Shown one piece after another: positions 23,544 through 36,844 of a DNA stretch of 64,000 nt. The notes under the pieces were generated by a model. That model did not search any database. It saw only the letters and a program-made list of their open reading frames with translations, and had not been told where the DNA came from. The stretch spans positions 39,261,332 to 39,325,331 of the forward strand of contig QVOM02000073.1 in NCBI GenBank assembly GCA_003586115.2. Direction: 5' to 3'. Position 1 is the stretch's first letter; each line of letters opens with the position of its first letter. The DNA comes from Salvator merianae (Eukaryota; Chordata; Lepidosauria; Squamata; Teiidae). Made by a program: the position numbers and the translations under genes.

Positions 23544-26500
23544 CTGTTTTATTACCTGAGAAGTGGGCAGGAGTAGGAAGGTTTTACAAGGCATAATTTG
23601 TAATTCTATTTTCTGGAAGGTTGTGCAGAGTCGAGAAACTAGCCTGTTTTGGGCAAGAGTCTCCCAATTTCCTTTGCTACTTCTTGGATGCCTGTGAAAC
23701 CAATCCTGAAGATTGCAAGGACAGGACACATGCCTTTCAGAGAAGGTACATGAAGAGAGGCATCAGGGTAGATGTAAAAAATAATGATAGCATGATTGGT
23801 CCCTTCCTGCCAATGTAACTACAGGAGGCTCTGGGATCATTATAATACCATTAGGCTGGTCCTGATAGGTTAAATGGCTTCCTCTGTTAAAATGATTCTA
23901 TGACAAGGCATTCTGTATTGCACTGTATTTCAATATTATGAGGCCTGGATTACGGAATTCAGGGCTGACTGCTGCGTGCCTTGTGGCATTTTTGAATTCT
24001 TTGTTTTTTAATTATCAGACATATGGAGAAAAGGTAGGCTTGAAGTGCCAAGGTCAGGGTGATGGTGTTGCCTGCTCATAGAAATCTAGCAATAATAATA
24101 ATAATAATTCTCAGGTAGTCAGTTCTTATCTTTTGTAGATTTGAAATACATAGATGACTCAAGAGTTTTGTTCGTGAGGCATCGGTTTTTTGTCTGTGTG
24201 CTCTAGAAATAGAAATGTTAATGTATATCAGTTTATTTCATAAAGCACATTCACAGTTTGGTGGGTCAATCTAGATGATTCCCTTTCCACTGAGTAGTGT
24301 GAATAGCTAATAATTATGCAAATGCTTGGAGGTGGTAGACACCCCACACTCTTTATCAGCACTGCCCTTTCCAGATCATTAAAGGCCATCCTTTACTGGA
24401 GAAAGGTAGACGAGATGAAGGGATATATTTGCCATTTTAAAGTCCCTCTGCAACTACTGCAAAGGCAAATTTTCAATCAGGCAGAAAGAAAGAAAGAGAT
24501 GAAAGTAGATAAGGAAATAGGCCTTTCTCCAAGAATTCTGTGGGCTGCCGTTTGAGAAGATCCTACTGCAGGCTTTTAAATAAAAATTAAATGATTCAAT
24601 GCAATTACAAGAAGATCAGAAAGCTGTACTGCTAAAACGCAACCCCAAGCAAAGGCAGCTTCTTCACAGTCATTTTCCGTAAACAGCATCTGTTGGAAAA
24701 TTAAATTCTATTCTTTCCTGTGCATGGAATCTGCACCTGTGAGGAAATCCGGACATAATGCCGGAACAACAGCATGCATCAGCTGTATCCATGGTGATGT
24801 GAGCAGACTCAGAAAGGCACTGGGGAGGCCGTTCGCTGCTTTTGGCTGACCTGCCACACATGATTGATGTACATGAAAGAGAAGTAAAATGCAACTAAGT
24901 AGGTGCTTTGACATTTCATTACACTGTTTGTAAAGTGTGTGTGTGTGCGCGTGCATGCGTAGGTACATGGTGATGTTGGTGCTAGAATATTTCTCATTTA
25001 TTATTACATTTCTAACCCAGATTTCATCCAGAGTGGTGCTCATAGCCCCTCCTTGCTTTATTTTCAACATAAAAATGTGGACAAGTTAAAAATAGAATAG
25101 AATACTTGAATAAAGAAGGTATCACTGAATAGAATTAGTAGTGAGAGACCTATTTCTCTTCATGTAGACTTCACTTGCACTAGGGCTGTTGAATCTCATA
25201 GATGTGAGCTTCTTCTGGGCCCCCTGTCAGGCTGTTTTAATTCCCACTGTCTCCATCCTCATTTTAAACGAAGTGGCAAAGCTAAGAAAGGGCTTTTTGT
25301 TTCTCCAGTAGGTTCTTATTGAAGCTCCTGAGTTAACTATTGCTCAAAACCATTCTAGCATTTCCAGGCCTGGCTCCTGAGAGACAAAGTGCTGAAGTCT
25401 TCATTGTCAAAAACTATTTCCATATATTGAGGCCAGGTCTCCACTAATGGAGTGAGGTGGTTCTGCTGCGGCCAGCTGAGGAGGTGCTCTGATTCACCAC
25501 TGAAAAAGATGGCTCTGCATCTCCAGTTTGGAGCATGAAGGTGCTGTTTCCAGCAGCCAGTTGTGGTGCCTCTGTGCAGGGTGTGAAACTGCACCCCACA
25601 AACAGGGTGCCTCTGATAGCAATCACACCTGTAAAAGAAATGCCACAGTTGCCATGAAGCGTCTGCTGCTGTGAATGGAGTCATGGTGGCATGGATCTCT
25701 TTTCCAGCAGGCATGGGTGCCTCCATTTTGAAGCAGATGTACAGTTGGGAAAGGAGAGAGAGAGAGAGAGGGAGAGGGAGAGATGGAGGTGGATTAAGAG
25801 TCCTTTTTTTTAACAGCAAATCCTGATCTACCCAACAATGCTGTTTCTTAAAATACAGTGAGAATGGGAGCACTAATGATGATACTGTAGTGTTGGTGTA
25901 ATATCACTCAACTATGTGAAGATCCGCATGCAGCCTTAGTGATGCCATGGGATCGGCCCAATACTTCAGAGGCCACACATCTATGCACACCTGTTGCATC
26001 ACAAGAGTGCTCCAGGGGTGTAGGATTCACACACAGTCCTGCACCCTGGTAGCATTCACTGCACCGTAAGCACTTGTTAGAGCGCAGTAACAGCAGAGCA
26101 ATGGGAGGACCTTTAACAGCCCTTCCCATTGCCCCCTCACAGACAGAAGAGTGTGCAATTCAGCATCAAGGTTTTGGTTTTTGTTTTATGCTTGCAATGA
26201 CTGTAGATTTCTTCACTGTTTTTACTCTGTGTCCAATAGTCCAGATGATCTAACCTCTGGATCATTGCTTCTGTAGCATGGCTACATTGTTCTTTCAAAT
26301 GCAGCTTGTCTCTCATACTTTGCAGCATTTTTTAAATTTTATCTTATTTTGATGTGTGTGCAAACACTAGAATGTCATTAATTCAGTCTCATCTGATTAC
26401 CATTCAGTAGATTTAATATGGCAAGCAGTCCATATTGGCAACCCATCTTATTCTTTGGTATGACCATCCTTGGCTGTGGAACTGTAATTTAGAAGCAGAC

Positions 26501-26640
26501 ACGTTCAAGTGGCACACAATGCATGCACAGAAACACACAGATGCTTTGGCTTCATCCTTTGGTAAGTCCTTCAAGCATTACAATGCACTCTGTATTCATA
26601 GAAAAAAGAGGAGAGGAGAAAATAGGTAAATGTGCTGCCT
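23544..26640. other. Unassigned sequence with microsatellites
   Basis: About 3.1 kb without recognised genes. It holds (AAT)n at 24090-24108, a GT/GC run at 24935-24953 and a GA run at 25754-25783. The 172-codon minus frame at 25355-25873 passes through the GA run and encodes a proline/leucine-rich stretch. It has no domain I recognise. Confidence 0.4.
25754..25783 (+). repeat. (GA)n microsatellite
   Basis: Mostly AG dinucleotides with a few GGG interruptions. Confidence 0.9.
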
Positions 26641-26652
26641 AAGTGTGCATGC

Positions 26653-26670
26653 AAAAAAAAAAAAAAAAAA
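26653..26670 (+). repeat. A18 homopolymer
   Basis: Eighteen consecutive A residues, followed by a purine-rich GAAGGAAGGAAAG stretch. It could be a retroposed poly(A) tail, but no attached SINE or processed gene is recognised. Confidence 0.8.
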
Positions 26671-28799
26671 GGCAACTGAAGGAAGGAAAGAAAGAAGGAA
26701 GAAATCCTTTGTTCAAGTTGTTCCATACCCTAAAAAGAAATTTGGACCAGAAAATTCTGTGGTTTGCATCTAAACTAGTAGGACTAGCTAATAGCACACT
26801 GGATTGGTATTGGTTTCATTAAGCTGTTTCTTTCTAAACCAGAGCTTTTATGGTGCCATTTGTAATATGGCATAAGCTAGAAAATATGGTAGACGTGTAA
26901 CCAGGAAAATGGTTGAAAATAGTTAGGATAAATTATTATGGTCAGGTGCTCTTTGTTGGTGGATAACTCTAAGGTCCTCTGTTCTTATGTTCTGCAGCTT
27001 TTACCTAGATTAGAATTACGAAGCCCATCAAATAAAGGATTGCCTTCAAAGGGAGACTCCAAATCCCCACTCTGTAAAGTATCTTGGGCAAAATGGCTTT
27101 GCCAGTGCAGCTTGACCAGTGTGGCAAACTGTCTCTCTCCTGTCAGTGAGGACACACTGGTGTGTGCAAGCACCTGTGCACAAAGGCTGAGGTTGTCTGC
27201 CTCCTCATGAGTTGACCTCCATGTGCAGGAACAGGGTGCAGCCAGACAGGGTTTTTTTAAGTTGTCCCTTTAAGAAAAAGCATTGCTAGATGCAAAACAA
27301 GTCTTACAGTTGTCTGAAAATGCAGCTGAGAACCCACGTTATTTTGCAACACGGCACCCTGCATCCACCCTCAAGTCACACAATACTTCCTTCTGACTAT
27401 AGGTGCTCCCCACTGATCCTCTCATGGCGGGAAGCTCCTGCCATTTTGTTTATGTAATATCCCACCCAACCCAACTTAAAGAAAGAGATGCCTTCCATAT
27501 TATGAAATTCTGAATGATGAAGTGACCTTTCCAAGGCTTTGAGATGGGGTAAGGTGAATGCTTGCAAAAATATCTGTTGCTTCAGACTCAGATTCACCCA
27601 GAGGATGCATCTTTAAGTGTGTCTGATTACACCGGTAGACCATGCCATAGAGACACAGCCAAAAACAGGAGACTATCCTGGCTAAAGCAGGATATCTGTA
27701 TATCGATTTTCACTCTTCCTTCTTTCCTTCCTTCAGTTGCTTTCAGTTTTTCTTTTCCCTGATTACTACTAGGCTCCTCTATGTACATACTTTTTTCACT
27801 ATTTCTTATACTTTTAATTCACTACAGCTGCACACCACATTTCTGCTTGAGTTATTCAAGTTTACTATTAATACAATGCCCTTCACAAAATTCTTGTCAA
27901 GTAGTCTAGACTATGGCAAGATCCACATGGTCAAATCAGACTGTGCCAAATACAGTTCCTGTCTTGTGTCTAGCCCATTCACACGGACAGAATCTGTTCC
28001 TGATAGTGCTCCTTGGGCAATGTGGGCACTGTACAGAGGGATGGTAGCTCTTAGACAAGTTTACCTGTGGCCTCATTCTCTGGCAAAGTCAAAGCAAGCC
28101 CACTGGCCCAGGCATGACCCCATACAGAAGGTACCTAAAAAAAACCCTGTGATCCAATGTCACTGTAATTCATGGCTGAGTAGATGCTGAAATTATGCCT
28201 CTTCAATTCTTGTCTGGTGCTTTAAGCATTAGACTATGCTGCTTTGCTATGTAGTTTCAAGGTTATGAAATAATAAATGATAAAATCTGCATCTTTTATT
28301 CCCTACTGAATTACACTTTTGGCAGACAGCATTTTTATGTCACAATCTGTACCCTGCCTATGTTTTTTTCTAAACCTGTGCTTAAGTTATTCCTGTGAAC
28401 ACCTGTGAACTGCTAAGTTCTATAGGGCTGACAAGTCAGACTCAAAATAGAATTAGACACTCAAATAAATTACTTTAGCACCTGCACCATTGCTCCAACT
28501 AGGATTAAAATAAAAGAACTATCAATCCTTATACTTTGGACATATGCATCTGCTCACCTGAGGTCAGTATGAAATGCCTCTGTGCTTTGATAAAATCCGG
28601 TGAGAGTAGCCAAATGCACTTCAGGTATGTTACATTTATCTCAGCATAGCCAGGTGATAAATGTTGAAGACTCTTCTAAATGGATCTCTCCCCCCTGTTT
28701 CTTATTTCAAAATCCCAGTGACTCATGCCCTTACTGCTCCTTATTCCGGAATAAATTCCAAAATAAGGGACAGTAGTCCAAACACTAGTGCAGATTAGG
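26671..28799. other. Unassigned sequence
   Basis: No recognised gene or repeat in about 2.1 kb. A small palindrome, CTTATTCCGGAATAA, lies near 28740. Confidence 0.4.
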
Positions 28800-29120
28800 C
28801 CAAGTTTCCCTATCAGGGTTTGTTGGCATTGGATGAAGTATGGACTGCATTAGGGCACTGGAAATAGTGCCCTAGCCTGATATAGTTGTAGGCTTCAATG
28901 TTGAGGTCTACAACTGGACCAGGGGTAGTATGCCATGCACCCATGATCCAGTATACTACAGGGAACCCTTTTCTTCAGCATTCCAGGAAGTGGCACCATA
29001 ACTGGGTCTGCTGAAAAACTGGACAGTCTGGAAGCTCTGAAAGCCAGGAACAAGAAGTTCTTGGCTTTTGGAGTCTTGCCACTGCCTCCAGGGTCTTTCC
29101 AGAGGCAGCAGAGAGGACTG
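28800..29120. mobile_element. Probable degraded CTTTCTGCACTT-family element
   Basis: It shares the hairpin block AAGCCAGGAACAAGAAGTTC and its partner with the copies at 11.7 and 20.4 kb, and GATCCAGTATACTACAGGG with 11.8 kb. Neither terminus is identifiable, so limits are rough. Confidence 0.35.
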
Positions 29121-30983
29121 GAGTGGGATGGACTGCAAAACTTAACCTGGCCCAGCTCTAGTTTCCCTCCATGTCTTTTGTCTCTTGACCTGGCTTTGTC
29201 CGAGTATGAATTCGAGTGTTTTTGGATTTTTCCTGGTATGACTCTGTAACAAACATTACCCTAATTGTAAGGTCTCAGAATGTCATGCCACAAAGTCAGG
29301 GTCCTGACAAGGTCCAGACATCTCTGGACCACAGAATTGGACATATAGGTTGAAAGTACAAGAAATTAGACCAGAAAACCTGGATCTCTGTACTTGACCA
29401 GGATCCATCTTTGTTCATCTGAATCCATACTGGATTTTTAAAAGGACAAGAAATGATTGCAAAATATCATGTCCCTGCCGAAAGCAAAAGGGCTTGGAAC
29501 TGAGACATCTACATAAGCAGGGCTGAATCAGAGAGTAAGTCCAGTCACAATGGGTAATTCACTGCTGCTGATATGCTCTTAGGCAGAATTTTAAAGGTAT
29601 CACAAAATGCTATTTGGCATCCCAGACTAACCTATTGCTAACAGTAGCTGTGGATATGCTTCCGGAAGACTTTATTAAGAATGCAAGGCAACAGCCTTGA
29701 AATCTCATTGGAAACTTGTTCCAACCAGTGATTGACTTTGTCTAAGGCAAAGGTTATCCTTTTAAACCCATTAACATTGTCCAGAGTGGTTGCAGCCAGC
29801 CAGCGAAGTACAGTTTGTTTCATCCCTTCATTTGCATTTTGCTTGTCAACAAACTGGACATGACCTGTCCTACACTCACTTTTTCTCACCACACCTCTTT
29901 CCTAAAAGAACCAATAATTTTAAACTCTTGTTTCAAATTGACCTATCAAGAAGTCAGGATTTCAATTCATCTTTCATCCAACGATCTGACTTGTCCCTTT
30001 TCCCTTGGAAAAAGTGTATAAGAACTCCAGAATTTTTTCCGTTATGTATGAAGGCTTCCTGCTACCTCATCTCAAGAGCTGAAATCACTGCAACATCACA
30101 GAAGAAAGAAGATCTCACCTTAATATTGTTCATCCCATCCCATTTTTCCTGGCCAGTAACTGCTTTCTCGCCTGCTGCTGAATTGAAGAGAAACTCTGTT
30201 TTTTTTCAAGAAGACTGCTTTTTATGCTGCTTTGCATCCTCCTGTTGAGATGATTTCATTTCGGAAGAGGGGTGTTTCTCTCTCTTTCTTTCCTGCCACC
30301 TGGCAAAAGTGCAGTTTCACTAAGGGAGTGAGGACTGTGGAGCATTTCACTTACCCATTCCTCTTGGCTTATGAGCCTGTGCTCTTGGTCTCTGTGCATG
30401 CAGAGACCAACACATCTTCTCCTGCACATTTTCCTTGTTTAGCCTGGTGAAGATCTGCCTGGAAAAGATGTCAGATGGTGAGACACCCCCCCCCCTTCTG
30501 TTCCCTGTGCTAATTATTTTGCCTTTTAGTGCTAGAATTACATATTAGGAACATTTCTAGTCTCTTTCCCACACACACACTAGTGGGGTCTCCTTACTTC
30601 ATTTTGAAGTTAAACCTCTTCTTTTCCTCCTGGTTTCAAGTCTTTTTACTGGATTTTAATAAAGTTTCATCACTGTTTTTTAAGAATTTTGAGTCTAAGA
30701 GTGCTTCCCTTTTACCCCCTCTTTGTTTTATGGTTCACTTGGGAGATGCATTGTTTTTAAAACCATTTCCCCAAAAGATCTTGCTTTAAGAACTAGTTGC
30801 CTGGGTGAGATATTTTCCTCATCCCAGTATAAACCAAAGCAGTGCTCGCAACAACTCTTGCCTTTGTTTTGGACTCTGCTCTTAGCTTCCTCTTGTAAGT
30901 TGGTCATTTCTGTGTCCTCAGTCGCTAGGCAACATAATAGATGATCTCTTTTAGGGCAAAATATTTTTGGCATTTCCAAAGTG
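29121..30983. other. Unassigned sequence
   Basis: No recognised gene. A 152-codon plus frame at 29790-30248 overlaps an 84-codon minus frame. It shows no domain, no signal peptide and no splice context I can defend. A C-run lies at about 30486-30494. Confidence 0.4.
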
Positions 30984-31241
30984 CAGTAGTCCCTCACTAT
31001 TCATGAGTTTTATAGATACATTTGTGAAATATTTGCAAAGAGGGTTTGTCACCCTCTGTCACTATCCTTGAACACATATAGTTCCAAATCTGCATTTTCA
31101 TGATTTGGGGACTAGAAAGCAGTTGTTTTCTGAGGCCAGTCTTGCACAAAGGGAAAGCTGCCTGCTAAATCCCTTGTTAATTGTAAATTCCAGTGTACAC
31201 CCCATTTTGGCAAAACAGACCCACACAATAGTGGGAGACTG
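30984..31241. mobile_element. Possible pogo/Tigger-like MITE
   Basis: The left terminus CAGTAGTCCCTCACTATTCA pairs with the reverse complement of the right terminus, CAGTCTCCCACTATTGTGTG. A CAGT start with a pyrimidine-rich TCCCTCACTATT is typical of Tigger-type (Tc1/mariner) termini. The element is 258 bp with no transposase coding. The expected TA dinucleotides at the edges are not intact (TG and AA), so the assignment rests on the termini alone. Confidence 0.5.
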
Positions 31242-32567
31242 AAGTAAGAGGTCTTATTTACACATACCTGGAAATTATTTTCCCTTGATTGCCCTCCACC
31301 AATAATAAGTTCAGAAAAACAAAACAAAACAACAACAAAAAAAAAAACAGGCAGAATCCCCACAGGGAGGAGGCAGAATGCTTCAAGCATTTGACTCTCT
31401 CTCTCTCTGCATTAAGAAGAATAGCACTCTATGTAAGTAGTATTATTCTTAATGCAGCAATGTACTGTCTTCATGCCACTACTGCCCTGCTTGTCTAGAT
31501 CAAAGCTGGGAATGCTTCAGCTTTGATATGACAGGTGAGGGAAGCAGCTACCCCCCTACCCCCACAATCACAGCCAGGTATTCCTGGCTTTCATCTCCAT
31601 GGCAGGAATGGAGACAGCCCTTCCCCTGCCATCAGTATTGATTTAAGGGAATCCCCTGCGATTCTGATGACAGAGATATTTTCAAACACAGGGAGGGCCC
31701 CCATGGACCGTATTCTGTGTTTGAACACAAGAAATGCCACTCAGGGGATCAGCTTCTGTAGTTGAAGTGGTACAGCAGAGCCTGTGTTGGCACAGCAGAG
31801 GAAAGTGTGGTGTCTGTGCCAACGTTACACTATTCCTGCATAAAGAATGTGCAATGGAGGGCAGTGTTGTGCAGACACTGCACTCTCATGGTGTTCTCAA
31901 AGTGCCATATAGGCACTGTGCAGATCCTGCTACTGATCTACAATCATAATGAAACCCTCTGCCCCTCCAGAGGTTGCTATTCTACTACTCCTACCAGGAC
32001 TTGAAATTTCATCAAAAGCTTAATAGCCAGATAAATGTCATGGTCACCAGCCAAAGGGGAAAAAAAAAAGGAGGGGCTAGACCTTTCAAATGTCTCTGTC
32101 CTGGTACAGTGAACAGGTGTTTCTTATCTCCCCTCCTCCCATTACCCTGAGCAAAATACTAATGTGGTAACGAGAAGAAACTGTTTTCGACCAGGATAGC
32201 AAAAAAAGAGCATCTTGTCCCTGCTTAGGCATTATTGGATAGTGGTGGCAGTGATCAGGAGATGGGGATCATCCATCCAGTGCTACCAAGTGAAGATAAA
32301 AGGAAGTATTTTTCATTACCTTGGGAAGCATGCTGTCCATCTTGCCCAAGGCAGTGGAAAGAAGACCCTTTGTCCTGTCTGGTCCTGCATAGTAGGAAGG
32401 AGATCATCAATTACCTGTTTGACCTGAGCAGGGAAAAATACCTGGAACCTCAAATCTTCACAGGGAGGAGTGGTGCCTTTTTCTTGTGGTATGATGGTAG
32501 CAGAGCCTCTCTCTGTTGGGACTGAGCTTTGCAATTATTGTTGCTGTTGCTGAAATTGATTAATTTT

Positions 32568-32602
32568 CCCTCCTCCTCCTCCTCCTCCTCCTCCTCCTCC
32601 TC
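32568..32602 (+). repeat. (CCT)n microsatellite, polypyrimidine/polypurine tract
   Basis: About 11-12 perfect CCT units followed by CTTTTTCTT. One strand is pure purine for more than 40 bp. Confidence 0.95.
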
Positions 32603-34860
32603 TTTTTCTTAATTTGTACTAGTCACACTGAGCGAAGCAGGAAGAAGATAAAAGGGATGAACAATGGTATTGGCAACCACTCCCTTCTGATGCTGTTGAA
32701 ATCTGAGGGGAACTTCTGAGGCAGCAGTCAAAGTGTTTGGGATACTTCAAAATAGACTGCCTGAGAAACTGAAGTTGTTTTTTCACAGGTTCTTCTCTGG
32801 CACCTGCGCAAGAATACCTTGTCTGCTAAAAAGGATTTTAAAATTGAAATTTTTAAGTGGCCATTAGAACTGAGAGAAAGGAGAAGTGAGGAAGGGCAAA
32901 ATGAATGTCTTTTTGTTTCTTGGTAACAGATTATATTAAAATTAGAAGAGCAGAAGACATCAAATCAACATTACACTATGGAGGAATTAATTAAAGCAAA
33001 TCTCTTGGCATGTATAATCAAGATATACTAATGATCACTAGTGTCATTTTAACCTACTTAGTTTGCCAGAATAAATAAATAAATAGGTGTGTGTATGCCA
33101 CAACAGTACTTGATTGAAATTGTCTAGCATATGTGACACAGATAATAGAAAAAGTGAAATTTCTCAGGATACTGGTATGACCAAACACCTCTCTGGATCC
33201 GGTTCCTTCAAGCAGGCTTCTGGCAGGGTGCCCAGAGACTAGCCATTCTTAGAAGATTCAAGGAACCCTTGGAGGTGCTCTGCTGGTAAACTTACATTGG
33301 TCATTTTCCACCCAGTGTCACGAAATGCTAGATAGAAAATGGCCATATTCTTGGGCCATTTCCAGTCTTGTGTTTAACAGTGCTGAACAAAAATCTCAAA
33401 GCTGCAGAATTTTTCTTTTTGCAGATCTGTAGACTCTAAGGTCAGGAGGCACTAGCCATGTAAAGTACTGTGCCTCTCACTTAGAGGCAGGGTTGGTGGG
33501 TCCCACCACAAAGCCAGCCAACTTGCTGGCTGTGAAGATGTCCCAGTATGCTCTCCATTCTATTAGGAAGTTATCTCCCTTGGAGCCTCTCAACAGAGGC
33601 TGAGACAAAGGACACTACCAGCTCCATAACCTCAGTTAAGGCAGGAGGTAGCATGGTCTTCTAGTTTGTGTCCTCAACCAGGTCTGGATTGATATCCACC
33701 TCCCCTGAATGGGTGGCTAGCAGGATGTGCTGCCTGATGCTAGAAGATGCACCAACCATTCCACATTGAGAGCCTAAATGTCCAAATTAGTGGTTGCATC
33801 AGTGAAGCTTAAGAAACTGCCACAACATAGCTTCTGCAAAAGACTATTGGGAGAGACATCCAGATACATGCCAAAGTTGTCTCTACTTCAGTTGGGGAAA
33901 GATGGGCATGTAGATGTCTTCCTTGTGCCAGGAAAGGGTCAGAGTGGGATCCTAAGATGTGCTGTCTCTGCTGGTAAGCAAAAAAGTTCTTGATTTGTGG
34001 TCTGGCAAGTGCTTTTGTTATATTTCAAAACTCTGACTTAGTTGACAGTATCTTAATTTGCTGATTTTCTGCAATTTGTGTCCTCGGTAAAGCCTCAAGC
34101 ATGTCTAACTGCTTCTAAGGAGATTTTTAATTTATCTTACCCTAGCACTTTGTGAGGTGCCCAGCTTTATATCTCTGTGGTTTGAACTGCCTGCCTCTGC
34201 TACCTGGTATCTGGACCTTGACTTCTATAGTGCTAAATACCTTTTTTGCTGCTACCCCAGATCAGTTCTCCTTCTCCCCAATCCCAGCTTTGGACTCTCT
34301 TCCAGCAATCACTCATTGGAAGCTTCTTTTTAATGTCACTGTTGGTTGATCACTATATTCTTGCTTCTCAGTCCTAGTTTGCTATGACCTGCCACTGGTA
34401 TCATTAAGTGCTTTTTCCTATATTGATGGAAGGACTCTGTAGAGAGTGCTTACTGATCTTACAGTATTCTTCTTGGAGTGCTGTATGCCTGTGTGTACCT
34501 TGGGAATATTGATGCCACACTCCTGGGACTTCTTCTGGACACCTTCCTCTGGCTGTGTGGATGCCCCTCAGTCATAAGTTGGGAAAAGTTGATGAGCCTT
34601 CCCCATCGAGTGATATTGATGGGTGTGGGTCCTACCCTCCCATCCAATCACCACTGAGGATTCTTGCTGTGATCTTAACAGCAGAGGGGCTTCATCACCT
34701 GTCAAGATCAGGATGGCAAACTGGACGGGTGGTGGCAGCTTTCCACCATCTAGATTGCCACTAGGGAATCCCTGGAAGCAATCTTTATGGCTGGGGCAGT
34801 GGGTGGCATACAGACAGCATGTTGCAGCATTAAGAATAGTGCTAGAAATGTAGCACTGGT

Positions 34861-34898
34861 GTGTGTATGTATGTGTGTGAGTGTGTGTGTGTGTGTAT
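34861..34898 (+). repeat. (GT)n microsatellite
   Basis: GT dinucleotides interrupted by single A residues. Confidence 0.9.
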
Positions 34899-36231
34899 GA
34901 TTATATTTTATTATTTTCTATTGTGTACATATAAATATTGAACTACAAATGTAGCACTGTTCTTAAAGCAGAAGGAGCAGAATGCTGCACTTGTAGCGCT
35001 TCTCTTTCTCATGTATGGGTCTTGCCTGACACTACCCAAAGAAGAAAGAACATTTTCTGCATTCAGCAGCTCTTGGGAGGCTGGTAAGAGTGAATGAGCT
35101 TTGTGACTAAACCTACTACCGCAGGAATAAGCATCACTGGATACAATAGGATTTATTTTTTGTGAGGTAATGCACGGGATTGTGCTGGAAGAGGCTGCTA
35201 TAGCTGACTGACTATTTGTCAGGTAAAGGGTGCTAGCCATTTCTTACTGAACAGGGCCTCAGAAGAAGATTTATATTGCACACTTTTCCTATTCCTTAGA
35301 TCTTCCATGCATATGGAAAATTCTGTGATCAAATGTAGATACAGTAAAAACAGTAATTACTGATCATCAAACATGGGTACTTCAAAATGAGGTGGCAGGG
35401 CTTGGGACAAACCACATGCCAGATCTTCAGAAAATACAGAATGGGGTAAAAATTCATGAGGTTCTCTGGAAGCTGTTGACCTGTGTTCCTGGACAGCAAC
35501 ACTCACTAACTCCACATGCCCTGCCTCTAGGCATGCCAAACCATGCAGATCTATATTTATTATTTGTTCTACCTCTCCTCTGACTCTATTCCTGAGCTGT
35601 CAGCATGTGGGCATCACATACAGAGCTGTGGCTCAGTCCTTTTGGTTCGCCTGAGGAAAGATGGCCTGGTATTGTTATAGCTGCTAGGCAACCAGATAAT
35701 TCAATCCTGTAAAAAAATCTATTGGCACAACAGGAGCAACCTCACAAGCGAGCCTCATAGAAAAGCAGTCAGCCACCTGTAAGATATAACAGTTATATTA
35801 GGCCAGTCTCTATCTTTGAAAGTGAGGAACCAACACAGTTTCTAACAGTACCTATGAACAGTGAAAGCCATTGTAAGGGTGCATGTCCCCTTCGTCATTT
35901 GGATCTTGCTAAAATGGAAGAAACTGAAGCCCAAGCTCAGAAAATAATGATTAACCTTAGCTGTCTCTACAGGAAACATAAGAATTGGAAGGAAGAAGAA
36001 GACCTAGCTGACTTCTGCACTTAAGCATTGCATCTGCCCTGGCCTCCCCAAGATATAAGGACAGTGTTTGCCCTGCCCCCTCCAATGCTCTGTATAATTT
36101 TATGATGTATTATTTTGTATTTTATGTAATTTTATAATGTATTACATTGTATTTGATTTTTTTTTTTTTTAAAAAAATGTAGTATGCAAATAAAATGGAA
36201 ATTGAATTTCTTTAAAAATTATCCTAAGTAT

Positions 36232-36840
36232 GAAGGGCTTTTGAAAGGTTTGATACTGAATTGAACCTCACAAGATTTGAGGGACTTTGGTTCAATACTG
36301 AACCGAACCAATGGGGGTTTGACCCATAATGCTTCAATGGCTCCACCTCCCACCTGGTTGCATTCCTGATGTTTCTGATTGTAACAACAGCCTCCCCTAT
36401 TGTTTCTCTGATCACATCATGGCCTACTCCAAACATTATTCAGCAGTCTGATTGACCTGCTTTTCCAACTCACCAAGCCTTCTGTAATGGAAGACCATGA
36501 GTTCTTCCAGGAGGCAAGTGTGTAGACACATGGACAACTTTGGCCAATCGTAATTGAGCCATGCTTGGTTTGCTAAGCATACCTAGAAGATGGGGCATAA
36601 AAAGGTAGGAAAATGGCCAGAAAGATGGGGGAGACCATGGACTTTTTTGCAGTACACTACAACGTAATCAGAGAAACAATAGGGAAAGCTGCAGGCATGA
36701 ATAGGAAGGCTGGTTTGCAAATCACCTAACTGGTTCGTAGAACTAAGTGTGGCAGTTTGAGGTTGATTAAAACTGATTTGTCCACAGGGTGTTTCAGTTT
36801 GATTAGAATGAAACTGCACAAAAAAAGGTTTGTGAATATT
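36232..36840. mobile_element. Possible inverted-repeat element abutting an L1
   Basis: The block CAGCCTCCCCTATTGTTTCT at about 36388-36407 recurs inverted at about 36662-36695 with few differences. The two lie within a stretch whose left side contains CAATACTGAACCGAACC repeats. The right side ends where the L1 at 36845 begins. The outer termini do not pair convincingly, so classification is open. Confidence 0.3.
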
Positions 36841-36844
36841 GCTA

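Larger units (their letters stand above)
31242..36224. other. Unassigned sequence with microsatellites
   Basis: About 5 kb with no gene or known repeat family recognised. It holds a CT run at 31394-31408, (CCT)n at 32568-32602, an AAAT run near 33071 and a GT run at 34861-34898. GC-richer stretches at 31.7-31.95 and 34.5-34.85 kb may be unclassified DNA repeats. Confidence 0.4.

Noticed and set aside
25355..25873. 172-codon minus-strand open frame
   Set aside because: It runs through a GA microsatellite, which yields its Pro/Leu/Ser-rich stretch. It shows no domain, no upstream exon context and no similarity I recognise.
28735..28775. Palindrome CTTATTCCGGAATAA as a regulatory site
   Set aside because: It is short and AT-rich and has no neighbouring gene to regulate.
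29790..30248. 152-codon plus-strand open frame
   Set aside because: It overlaps an 84-codon minus frame and an alternative plus frame. No motif, signal peptide or defensible splice context is visible.
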